Source of the DNA: Linum tenue
Taxonomy: Eukaryota > Streptophyta > Magnoliopsida > Malpighiales > Linaceae
DNA length: 64,000 nucleotides
Direction of reading: 5' to 3'
Assembly: GCA_946122785.1 (NCBI GenBank)
Contig: CAMGYJ010000009.1
Span: forward strand, 3,688,937 to 3,752,936
Shown: positions 22,324 to 32,770 of the stretch, piece by piece
How positions within the stretch are numbered: position 1 is the stretch's first letter
How the letters are laid out: each line of letters starts with the position of its first letter
Program-made: the position numbers and the translations under genes
The notes under the pieces: generated by a model
What the model was told of the DNA's origin: nothing
The model's input: the letters and a program-made list of their open reading frames with translations, nothing else
Databases searched by the model: none

Positions 22324-23357
22324 CTCATCTCCGGGAATGGATCAGGTCAGTAACCTTATGGTGAGTAACCATGAGTAACCCGTCCACATCAGCATGACAT
22401 CAGCATCCTCTCTCATGGAAAGCCTTTAATTTTTCCCTCTTTAATCTTTGACGGACGATTTCTCGCTCATTTTAAGTCGAAATTTAATTTTTTTTGCACA
22501 GTTAGATCAGATTAATTGTCCTCTTCAAAATGATATCCACTTTAATATATTTTTCGAACAAAAAAAATTGAGCCATTTTTTACCAGCCTATACCATATGG
22601 TATTGACTGGTATTGAAATAAAAGCAAACCTATGTTTTGAAAAACGTACCATGGTGGTATGAACAAACAAATACTGTAGGATGGTTGAATACATGATAGT
22701 AAAAGTATATTAATTGTAATTTACGACTTTTAACATTGTATACCACACAATACCACCCCGTACCAGGGTGGTATTGTATGGTATTGTGTGGTATTTTTTG
22801 GTCCTGTAATTTGTTCACCCAGAAATTTGTAGATCCAATAGATCATGATGAACTCGTCCCTTCTGTGCAAACGTTTTCAAAAACGAATTAAAAACGAAGA
22901 AGATACCATACAATATCACCCCGTACCAGGGTGGTATTGTATGATATTGTGTGGTATTTTTTGGTCCTGTAATTTGTTCACCCAGAAATTTGTAGATCCA
23001 GTAGATCATGATGAACTCATCCCTGCTGTGCAAACGTGTTCAAAAACGAATTAAAAACGAAGAAGATACCATATGGTATGCAGTTCGTACCGAGAGACCA
23101 GAATGTTTTTTCCTAAAAAAATATTGAAAATTGATCTCATTTTGTAGAGCACGGTGAACTCGTTCCATCTGTGCAAAAAAAATTAAAATCCGAGTTAAAA
23201 CGAAAAAGATATGAGTCAATTAAGAAAGCTAGTGAAAATAAAAATAGCCTTTAATTCTCCATCTTTAGATCTGAATTTTCTAAATGAAGGGTCCAGATTT
23301 GGTTATTGATGAGTGCATAACCCATGGTTATGCACCCTATCTTGAGCCCTCATCTCC
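22324..23357. mobile_element. Mutator-like family, copy 3 (1016 bp, 9-bp TSD)
   Basis: The element lies at 22333-23348 between identical 9-bp repeats CTCATCTCC (22324-22332 and 23349-23357). It begins GGGAATGGATCAGGTCAGTAA and ends CTATCTTGAGCC, matching copy 1 along its length. It is about 167 bp longer because of an internal 163-bp tandem duplication (22742-23067) and small indels. It is non-coding. Confidence 0.9.
22742..23067. repeat. 163-bp tandem duplication inside Mutator-like copy 3
   Basis: CACCCCGTACCAGGGTGGTA occurs at 22754 and again at 22917, with the same downstream sequence (GGTCCTGTAATTTGTTCACC, AGATCATGATGAACTC, AAAAACGAAGAAGATACC). Copy 1 at 15 kb has only one such unit, so the duplication arose after the copies separated. 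Confidence 0.9.
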
Positions 23358-24768
23358 TACCTTCCACCCTCACCTCCGCATATTACACTTGTGGAAAAGT
23401 ACATATCCAAATTTATATATTTCTTACAATTTAATACATAAACTTTAATTTATTTACAAAAAGGCCAAGAAAATTTGGTCGTAAAGTTATAATTTTGTCT
23501 TGCATTATAGTACCAGAACCTTTAAAAGTTGACAAACATACCCAATATATTGTTAATAGAAATTTCAAATCATTAGTTAGTTGACATGTATTTGAAATTC
23601 GCAAGTAATACACTAGATATTTATTTTGAAATTATTCCATAAATTTGATTAAAATTCGAATACCACATGTAATTAATATTCAAACAAATAATTTAATATT
23701 AGAAAATTCAAATAAAAAATCGAAATCTTTCCATCCGAACCCTCCCTAATAACACTTAGGTTGATAACCTTTTTTTCATGAAGAGATTATGGTTTAGATC
23801 ATATGTCATTCTTTAGATAAGTTGTTTGGTGTGATGGGAAAACTTTGGAAAATCAATGAAATTGGAATCTTTAAAAAATTTGTTGCTTTTGGAATTCACG
23901 AAAGACAGTCCAAGACAATAATGTATATATACTTAAAATTGCCAAAACTCGGAATTAACAGGAAAACAAACATGCATATAGAAGTCAACCTTGGCTACCT
24001 TGGTTTATCGCTTTCAATTCGAAGGCACGTTTAATTTGTTGTGTACCATTTTAAATGTATAATAATTATATGTAAGTCAATGGGGATTTTCTTTGAGTAA
24101 TTAAATTAGTAATACAAAAGGAGGAGAAATATGTCGACAACCAGGATGGGTCCAGTTAGCAACCCGGTTGGTTACGCCATAGTTATTTGCTCAATTAAAT
24201 TTAACCACTATATTTCTTTTGTTTTAAAGTCAGAATTTAAAAATCTTTACAGTTTACACATAAAAATCATATTAGTTGAAATCTTCATAATGACATTCAC
24301 TTTAATATTTTGAAAAAAAAGTAACTAAGACATATATTATCAGTTTATATCATGATGGTAAACGTTTTCATAAACTGGTTTTGTTTATCTGGAAAGATCA
24401 ATAATAGGAAGCTGAAATAAAGGCAGGTTCCTTCGAAGCCGCTCACTGTCGTTTCTCTCGACTTCTTTGCATGTTTTCCCCTCTGTTTTTCAATGAATCC
24501 AATAGTTTATTTTTTTTTGATTTGCATTCGTCGTCCCAGTGTAATGATCGATAGATACTAATAAAATAATGCAGCATTATTGATCAAATGTGTTCATATT
24601 GTATTATTATATACTAGGGGTTTTGGCAATGGCACATGCATAGCATCTGCCTAAACTAAACCTTCCTCGTCGAACCCTTGATGCCATCGAGCTGCTCAGT
24701 ACAGGCGAACGCTGCATGTAAATTTGGTTTTTTTTATATAGGTATAATATGCCTTTTTAGTTTGATGT
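23358..24768. other. Intergenic DNA with a further Mutator-family relic
   Basis: No gene recognised. About 24190-24360 has diverged family core sequence (ATGACATTCACTTTAATATT, TATATCATGATGGTAAACG). The rest is AT-rich with no ends or motifs that I can support. Confidence 0.45.
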
Positions 24769-26249
24769 TTTATCAAATGGCTAAATTACACGTTTGGTCA
24801 CTCAAATTATACTAATCTTTCACGTTTACCACCCGAATCACTTTTCTTTCTTATTCGCCACTAACTTTACGGATCGTTTCATCATTAGTCACTGGCCGTC
24901 CAATTCCGTTAAAATCATCCTACGTGGCAGTCAACTAAATTCTTTGACCGTTAGTTTGATGACGTGGCAATTAAAATATATATATATTAATTTTAAAATT
25001 AAAAATATTTCTCTTCCTTCCACTTCTTCTCCCGCAACACTTCTCCTCGAATCCATAGAGAGGCCATTCTAATTCAATTTAGAGGCTTTAAATACTTGAT
25101 GCTAAATATTGAATCCCACTCAAGAAGCAAGGAAAGTAAATGTGATTTATCATTCATGCCCCAGTGGCTGAATAAAATGCAGATAGCTAGTCCTCTGTTT
25201 CCGTCCAGAGGGGACTTCAGCAATAAGGTGGCGGGGAATGAGGACAAGGATGTCCATGGCTTCCATCAGGGTTTGATTCTCCGACCTACCTTTTCCAGAA
25301 TGTCCCCATCTAATTGGAGCGGAAATCCGAAACAATTCAGAATCGGCCGAATACATCACCGCCATCTCCGGCTAAGCCGAAAGGTACACAGACAGAGCCA
25401 CAGCGCTCGGAGAATCTCCAGGGACCGGCTTCCACCGTAAACCCATCAACTGACGAGCTTGGAAACGTCGGGTTTGATTTGAGCTCCGGGGAGAAGTTTG
25501 GTCAGATCTCTGAGTCCTGGAGCAAGGACAAGGCGGCTATGGCACTTACCCTCCACCACGAGGTTGCTAAGGAAGAAGAAATGTCAGTGGCGAACGTGAA
25601 GGAGAAAGAGAAAGAGAAAGAGAAAGAGAAGGATGTTTTTGTGGATACGGTTTCGGTAACGAAGGAGGAGGAAGTGATGGCGGTAGTGGATCCGTCAGAT
25701 GCACCTCCTCCTCTGCTTCCGGTAGATCTACCGTCTCCGCATGTGCCCACTCCTTATCTCCGTCGTTGCCATCGCCTGCGAAAGTAGCTAAGAGGAAAGT
25801 AAAGGAGGATGTATAGATCTGTAGGTCAATCGCGAAGTAGTGATGGACGCGAGGAGAGAGAGTTACACATTGAAGATATCTACAAGCGCCGATCGGCGCC
25901 GGCGCCGCCACTCCACAGCTATTCCTGCCTCAGATCTATATACGAATTGATGATCATTAGGAGTTCGATTGGATTCAAGGAGGGGGGAGAGAAGTTTAAG
26001 GAAGATGAATATTTTTTAATTTAAAATTTATTTTTTGAATTTTTTAATTGCCACATCATCAAACTAACGGTCAAAGAGGCTAGTTGACTGCCACGTAGGA
26101 TGATTTTAACGGAATTGGACGGCCAGTGACTAATGATGAAACGATTCGTAAAGTTAGTGGCGAATAAGAAAGAAAAGTGATTCGGGTGGCAAACGTGAAA
26201 GATTAGTATAATTTGAGTGACCAAACGTGTAATTTAGCCTTTATCAAAT
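24769..26249. mobile_element. Mutator-like element (probable Pack-MULE), 1461 bp, 10-bp TSD
   Basis: The element lies at 24779-26239, flanked by identical TTTATCAAAT (24769-24778 and 26240-26249). Terminal inverted repeats are about 200 bp and highly similar. Both begin GGCTAAATTACACGTTTGG and run to GTTTGATGAYGTGGCAATTA. The interior (about 25070-26000) is more GC-rich and stays open for 157 codons on + at 25314-25787. That reading includes a (KE)n run from a GAGAAA repeat, followed by a proline-rich end. I recognise no protein family; captured host sequence is plausible. There is no transposase. Confidence 0.87.
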
Positions 26250-27875
26250 ATACTTCTTTATTATTTTTTACATTAAATATGTCCCTGTACTTTGTAAAAA
26301 TTATCAAATATTTTAATCCAAAAACCGTTAACGAACGCCAAACTTTGGTTTGGAGGGCCTCCCAGCACACCCTCTTGGTCGGCCCCGAGTCATGTTGTAC
26401 TTGCGAGGAGTAAATTTACAAGAGAAAAAAAAGACATTGCCAACCGAATTTCCTCCATAATCGCTTCACTCGGTCCATGGGTACCTCCATTCCTAGACTC
26501 GTCGAATTAAGGTTTGACAATCGCCATAAAAGTTCACAACAAGAAAACCATGTATTAAGCACTTATTTGTCGTATCCCGTAAAGTTAACAATCCCATCAG
26601 AAAGGAATCAAAAATACATGTGTCGTGATTATTGGTTTGATTTTGGTTACTCACTAATCGATTTGGCAGTTACTTGTTGACCACTAAGAAAAAATGCATA
26701 CAAAAAGCCGAACCGATAAGGCTTATTGGTTAGTCGCATGTATGGGTTCAGTTAGCGGTTAGTTTGACGGTTAGCTACTAACCAATAACAACCTCCACAT
26801 GCGACATTTTTCTTTTATTTACATTTTTTAAATTTTGTGTGGTGTCCTTTTTAATAATAAAATATAATCATACAAATATTTCAAAACAAATTTTGCAACA
26901 CTTCAACGTCATTAACATAAAATAATAATTATAATAAACAACATCAATACAATACTAACATTTATTAAGAAATCATAATCCAAATTGCAACACATAAAAT
27001 CACAAATAATTAAACTGCCTTCATACAATTAGCGAATACCAACTAGTAAGATATCAAACACAAGCACCATAATATCATTATCATTTACAAACATCAAAGA
27101 AACAAATACTACTACGGTGTGAGGTTTGCTCTGTTCACTGCAAATAAAAGTCGGCGAGGGATGACTTTGATTCTTAAAAATATATTTGAGACTATAATTT
27201 AGTACAAGCAGATTAGTGATGACAACGGGGCGGGGCGGGTACCTCAATTCTCATGCCCGGTCCCACGCTACTACGGGGCGGGGCTGGTCGGCCCACTCTT
27301 ACATATTATTTGAAAAAAAAAAACATGTAAATTTTACTTTTTATCATAAAACGAAGGGGAAAAACTCTTTAGGAATGAAAAATAGTGATAATAGAATGAG
27401 TAATTGAGTCTGATAAGTTAAAAGATCGACTCTAACTAATTGAAGAAAAGTCAAAATATGATGAATATGTATAGATGCTATAAGAAATTAAAATAAAATA
27501 GTTCTAGAACGGGACGGGGCGGGGCAAAGCGGATTAGGAGTAAATACTCATGCCCTCTCCCTACCCCACGCTACTGCGGGTCGGGTAACACTCACCCTAT
27601 CGCGAATCAGGTCGGATAATACCCGCGAGCGGGTTGAAATTGCCATAAGGAGAGGTGACAATTGAATAATCGGTAGACGGTAGGCAAGCTATGTCATAAT
27701 AATTATTAAAAAAAAAATGAGACTCGAGAGAAATAATTTTGTTTTGATATAGAAAAAAGTTCGGTGACCGTTTTGTTATAACTTGTAAAGTTCATTGGCT
27801 GTTTGGTCACGGAAATAGTGTGATCTCTTGAGTCCCCCCTGACACGGCTCCTCTAATATAAGAAATCTAACTTTA
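26250..27875. other. Intergenic DNA, hAT-like relic near 27.2-27.65 kb
   Basis: No gene recognised. 27216-27640 has GC-rich blocks at both edges (ACGGGGCGGGGCGGGTACC on the left, ACCCGCGAGCGGGTTG on the right) around an AT-rich centre, the layout of the non-autonomous hAT elements in this window. A TSD was not found. Confidence 0.4.
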
Positions 27876-27901
27876 CTCTCTCTCTCTCTCTCTCTCTCTC
27901 C
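27876..27901. repeat. (CT)n microsatellite upstream of JAZ
   Basis: A perfect CT dinucleotide tract about 370 bp upstream of the JAZ start codon. Pyrimidine tracts like this are common near plant promoters. Confidence 0.93.
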
Positions 27902-27930
27902 ACGCCAAGTTTTAATATTCGCAACACAAA

Positions 27931-28096
27931 AACGTGTGGGAAAAACAAAAGCATCCGCAGATCAAGAACAAAGCAAGAAGGTGGTGACTGGGCCCCACTC
28001 CCACCACAAGAAAAGAAAGAATCCAATACATTTGTTTTCAAAAGGAAACAAAAAACTCGTGGGTCTAATTAAATCCAATCCGCTTCAAAGAACGTG
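27931..28096 (+). promoter_or_regulatory. Two AACGTG (T/G-box) motifs upstream of JAZ
   Basis: AACGTG occurs at 27931-27936 and 28091-28096, within 340 bp of the start codon. MYC2-type bHLH factors bind this G-box variant in jasmonate-responsive promoters, and JAZ genes are typical MYC2 targets. The motifs are seen; the regulatory role is inferred. Confidence 0.5.
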
Positions 28097-28146
28097 CTTT
28101 CTCGACCTAACCCTTTAATCCCCTTTTTTTTATTTAAATATTTATC

Positions 28147-28153
28147 TATAAAT
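28147..28153 (+). promoter_or_regulatory. Candidate TATA box of JAZ
   Basis: TATAAAT 115-121 bp upstream of the ATG. This would leave a 5'UTR of roughly 85-90 bases. It is in an AT-rich stretch, so other TATA-like sites compete. Confidence 0.45.
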
Positions 28154-28267
28154 CACCCTTCCCCTCTCCCATTCAACCCACAAACCAATCCCCAATTTCC
28201 CATCCAGAAAGAAAGAAAAAATCTCAATCTCCGTCGCCAAACGAAGAAGAAGCAAGGTAAAAAAAAA

Positions 28268-29248
28268 ATGGTGAAGAAATTACTGTTATCTCCGTCGCCG
28301 GCGCCGGAAAAGTCGACCTTTGCGCAGACCTGCAACCTCCTGAGCCAGTACTTGAAGGCCGGGAAAGCCAATCTGGGAGATATCAGCCTCGCCGCCAAGT
28401 TCGACCACCAACAGCCTCCCGTTAATTACAAATCTTCATCAGGTAATTCATTCGTTGTTTAATCAGTCGTGAAGAAAACGGAATTGAAATTTTCGAAATC
28501 GAAATTGATTCCAGATCTGAAACTTATGGATTTTCTGTTTCTTAATTTGATTTTTTTTTTCTTCTTCCAGCAGCTGCGCCGACCACGACGCTGGACCTTC
28601 TGCCGGGCATCGGCAGCTCCTCCTCCAATCGGGAGGGAGAGAGCGGCGAATTATACGACGGGAAGCCGTTGCCCCGGTTCACCGGGTTCGGATCTACGAC
28701 GACCGGAGCAGGGGGAGAAGGCGGCGCTCAGATGACGATTTTCTACGGCGGGAAAGTCATCGTGTTCAACGATTTCCCGGCGGAGAAGGCCAAGGAGATC
28801 ATGGGCTTGGTTTCCGAACAGCATGGGATTAGCAATAACAAATCTCAGGACGAGCAGATTAATAACAACAACACCGCCGCGGCGGCGGCTTCCTCCTCGT
28901 CGACGTCCCCCGACGCCGGCCAGCGGATCGGCCACCTACGGCCGCCGCAACCCCGGCCGATGGGTTCGGACCTGCCGATTGCCAGAAGAGCTTCTCTTCA
29001 CCGCTTCTTGGAAAAGAGAAAAGACAGGTAATTAACGAATCGATTAATCTCTAGCAATTAGATCAATCAAATCTAAACAGAGTTTAGTTCTGTAATTAAC
29101 CATCTTGTTCTTGAATCTCTGCAGGGTTACATCGAGAGGGCCATATCATCAATTCGAGTCCCCGAAGGCAGCTGATGGCGACAAGAAGAATCCATGGATT
29201 GATCGACGGATGAGCCAATCGGCTACGCAGCTGGAGCTTAGCTTATAG
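28268..29248 (+). CDS. JAZ: JAZ protein, jasmonate ZIM-domain repressor
   Basis: Three exons, 28268-28442, 28571-29027 and 29125-29248, encode 251 residues; all introns are GT-AG and phases agree. JAZ proteins repress MYC-type transcription factors in the nucleus and are destroyed through COI1 when jasmonoyl-isoleucine rises. The N-terminus has the FAQTCNLLSQYLK segment typical of JAZ1/2-type proteins. The TIFY motif (TIFYGG, around residue 125) mediates dimerisation and NINJA binding. The C-terminal Jas motif reads LPIARRASLHRFLEKRKDR, followed by VTSRGPY, which gives an intact degron and MYC-binding helix. The protein ends in LELSL, an EAR-type repression motif. The last intron splits the Jas motif at the position conserved in the family. 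The exact JAZ subgroup number cannot be assigned here. Confidence 0.95.
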
Positions 29249-29512
29249 GGTTCCCATTACTTTATTAATTAATTAATTACCGTGATCCATAATTACTTAG
29301 CTTTTGGATGATATAAGATGTTTCTAATTGGCTGTTAATCAATTTTAACATCTTTATCTTCTTTTTTTTTTTTTTGTGCCTATGCAACATTTTGACAAAA
29401 AGTATAGACATTTTTGTACATCACAATCCAATTACAATGCTATGGACGGCGCTTTATTATTATCACATGAATATATCGAGATCGCTTTGCCTATATACAT
29501 ATATGATTTGGC

Positions 29513-30340
29513 TTACAAGCAAGTAGGGGTGTTCAAATGGTTACCATGGTTATTACCAAATCAAATAAGGCTAAATTTTATTAATTATGAAATACAATAT
29601 CATAACCAAATCGTCCAAATTAATACAACAACCAAATTAACCAAACTAAAGTTTAATCGGTTTGGTTAATTGGTTAACCAGATTAACCAATATAAAATCA
29701 TATTAGCATTAACGGAGAAAAATTTCGGTTAATTTATCAATTCACAATTTATATAGTGAATAAAACATAACAATCAACACATAGTTATAGTTGATCCTTA
29801 ACATAAATACATGCAACTAAGACAATTATCTTACGGTTAGTATAGAAGTATTAACCTAACAAAAATTTATCACAATGGTATTGGTTAATGAGTTGTTGTG
29901 TTTGTTTGAAGTGACTTAGTCTTTTAGCAATTTTCATAGGCTGAAAAGAACATTGATTTCAAGTTTTCATCCAACATAATGTATGAGATTTATCTAAATT
30001 AGGCGTTCATATGTTGTGGTCTACACGCTACATATACAAATATACATTATAGGAACAATATCAAGCTTTATATTTTATGAGTCTAAAAGAATGAACGTTT
30101 AACTCTTGAGTGGTTATTCAAAGTATTAAGTATGTGTATATATTAGATATATGGCTAATCATTTATCTGGTTAATTTGGTTTGGTGGTTAGGAGTGTGTG
30201 AAATCAAACCAAACCACCTACACCAAACAAGGTAAAAACTTTAACCAAACCAAACCAATTATCCAAATTAACCAAACCAAATTATCCAAATAGTACTGGT
30301 TAAAACAGTTACCATGATAACCACAACGTTTACAAGCAAG
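29513..30340. mobile_element. Transposon with 11-bp flanking repeats (possibly hAT)
   Basis: 29524-30329 is flanked by identical TTACAAGCAAG (29513-29523 and 30330-30340). The left end, TAGGGGTGTTCAAATGG, is hAT-like. The right end (complement AACGTTGTGGTTATCATGG) matches poorly at the tip but pairs with the subterminal ACCATGGTTAT. Subterminal GGTTAACCAAACC repeats are frequent on both sides. The superfamily is uncertain because the TSD length and right terminus are atypical. Confidence 0.65.
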
Positions 30341-30441
30341 TAATTCAATGCCACGTCTCAATGGCTAAGATTTGATAAGTTCATGGCCGTGAAAATACTT
30401 TCGGGCAATCTTTTATGGAAGAAAATTAATTTAAAAAATAA

Positions 30442-32300
30442 TTTTTTTTTTCTTGATTGGAGGGGAGGCCAAAGCCAAGGGTCAAGCAACAGCGTACCAA
30501 CCCAAACAGCTGAGACTGCTACAAGTCAGCAGAATAAGCCCAGAATGGGTTTCAGAATACAACCAAAAGGTCGAACTAAGAAGACCAAGAAGAAAAATCG
30601 AGCAAAGCCAAAAACTCACAAGCAAGCTAGACATTTTCCTGCAGCACTCTTCTTGGAAAGCTGACCCCAATAATGTCTTCCCTCGGGATTCTTTCCAAAT
30701 CTCCTGGAGGGTCTGTTAGATCATGCGTACCGAAGGGATAGACGAGACTGTGCTTCGAGAGCCAGTCCGCGACTCTATTCCCTTCTCTATACGTGTGAAC
30801 TAACTGGACCACCCAGTTTTGAGACATCAAACGCCTAATGGCCGCCAGGATCGTCGAGTGAGGATGTGCCGGGTCTTCACGATTCTTGACGAGCTCGATA
30901 GCCAGTTTTGAATCTGTTTCTAAGATAAGAAATTGGGTACCATGATCCCAAGCCATAGTCAGGCCCTGATGAATCCCCCAAAGCTCCGCTAGAATGGCCG
31001 AACCAGTCCCAATCTTGCAACAAAAACCTTTCAGCCACTCTCCATCACTATCTCTGAGAGCTCCTCCAGCAGTTGCTAGACCCGATGGAGCCTGGGAAGC
31101 TCCGTCCGTGTTCAGCTTTCTCCACCCAACCGGCGGAGCCTTCCACCCGATCAGCTTGTCCTCGCGAGGTGGCTTGTGACCCGAAACCAGGTTGCTGCTA
31201 GCTCTATCCCAAGTGGCGAGCCAGTCCTCAGCCTTGGAAGTGACATAGTTGATGAAGGTCGACTCTGCAAGCTTCTTTCCCTGGAAAAGATTTTCATTTC
31301 TGCCCTTCCAAATAAACCAGCATAACAAAGCAAATCTGCTGGGCCAAACTTCTTTATCATTACCGTCTCCACCACCCTTAAGGTTTGTTCGGAACCACGT
31401 GGCATGGTCTGCTGAGAAGAAACTGTGGTGATTTTGGACCGGTACCACTTTCTCCCAAACCTTCTTTGCTCCCGTGCAATCTCGCAGGCAGTGTAAGTTA
31501 GTCTCGGAGCTATCGGAACACAAAAGGCAGTTTTCATCGTTTGTCAGGTGTCTAAATTTCCGCACTCTATTTGTTGAAAGCCTCCCTTTTGTTGCAAGCC
31601 AAATGAACCATCTAACCCGCTCCGGGCAGTGAAGCCTCCAAATTCCCTGCCAGTCCATATGGTTTTGGTTGCTTAGATCCGAAGAGCCTGCCAAGTACGC
31701 CGAGCTAGCACTGAACAAGCCATTGGCAGTAAGCTGCCAAAACAATCTATCATTCTCATGGGAGAGAGGATCCAACATGACTGACCGGATCTTGTCGACG
31801 ACCTCTTGAGGCAAGTAGCTCTGAAAGTCCTGAACCTTCCATCCGTTGCTTGCCTCCCAGTAGCCAGCCACCGTTTTGTGCTCCAACCCAATAGGCAGTG
31901 CCGAAGTGATCACCTCAGTCAAAGGCACCTGCAAAACCCACGTATCCGTCCAAAACTTAGTTTTCCTACCATTCTTAACATTATAGGCTGCTCCTTTGCG
32001 CACTAAATTAATAGTCTGAGCAAAACTGTTCCAAGCAAAAGAGCCTCCCTTTCTTTTGTTGATGATTTGCAATCCTTGTCTGGTTCCCCCGTATTTACTT
32101 CGCATCACCCGAGCCCAAAGAGCTTGATCATCCGACACCAACTTCCACGCTCCTTTAGCCAACATTGCTTGGTTTGCCAGTCTAGTTGGTCTGATCCCAG
32201 CTCCTCCTTGCTGCCTCGGTCTTGTCATATGATCCCAAGATATAAGGTGGAACTTTGTCTTCCCTTCCTCTTCCCCCCAAACGAACTGACGAGCTGAGTC
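30442..32300 (-). mobile_element. 5'-truncated LINE (L1-like)
   Basis: The - strand carries the C-terminal part of a LINE ORF2, a 175-bp 3'UTR (30452-30626) and a poly(A) tail (T-run at 30442-30451 on +). Endonuclease and reverse-transcriptase domains are absent, as expected when target-primed reverse transcription stops early. The 5' break at about 32285-32300 abuts GAGC-rich sequence of the TIR element family seen at 16.7 kb. Confidence 0.9.
30627..32300 (-). pseudogene. LINE ORF2 fragment: zinc finger and RNase H
   Basis: An uninterrupted reading frame on the - strand runs from the truncation point to a stop at 30627. It begins in the post-RT region (WGEEEGKTKFHLISWDHMTR), passes through the zinc-binding zf-RVT region (CPERVRWFIWLATKGRL, then CLLCSDSSETNLHCLRDC) and ends in an RNase H domain. 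The acidic residues of RNase H are visible: KLNTDGAS, AELWGIHQGL, LETDSKLA and GNRVADWLS. The frame extends upstream to 32354, but those residues come from flanking non-LINE DNA. Lack of internal stops suggests a fairly young insertion. It has no endonuclease or RT, so it is non-autonomous. Confidence 0.9.
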
Positions 32301-32770
32301 GAGCCGAACACGAACAAACTCATTTGCTGAATCTTGGCTCATCATTAAGATCAAAATTTTGGCTCAAGCTCAACTCTAAGATAATTTATAAATTAAATAC
32401 GTTAATATTTATATGTCATATATGATACATGTGATTAATTGATCTTCAAGTCATATATGAAACATATTTGCTCACATACTCAAATTATTAAACATCACAT
32501 GAGGTGAGATATATAATTTAATAAATCTACGCATCATTAACAAACAATTCATAAGACACAGATGATTCTAAATAAATGCATCATTAATAAACAACTCATA
32601 AGATACATATGTTTCTCTCATAAATTATTATTAAATTGACTTGCTAGTCACAATATTGACACATCTCATGAATTTAAAATAACTTAATAAATCTATACAT
32701 CAATTACCAACAACTCATAATCGTCTTCAATATGTCACATGGCTCACCGTGTTCATCTATAATTATTTAC
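32286..32770. mobile_element. Partial copy of the GAGC-rich TIR element
   Basis: Resembles 16663-17328: AGTCGAGCCGAACACGAAC at the LINE junction, TTTGCTCACATACTCAA, GAGGTGAGATATATAATTTAA and CATAAGATACATAT recur in the same order. Only part is present; the LINE occupies the left side. Confidence 0.6.

Noticed and set aside
25314..25787. 157-codon open frame as a host gene
   Set aside because: Entirely within a Mutator-like element; low-complexity Lys-Glu and Pro runs; no recognised family. Kept as cargo of the element only.
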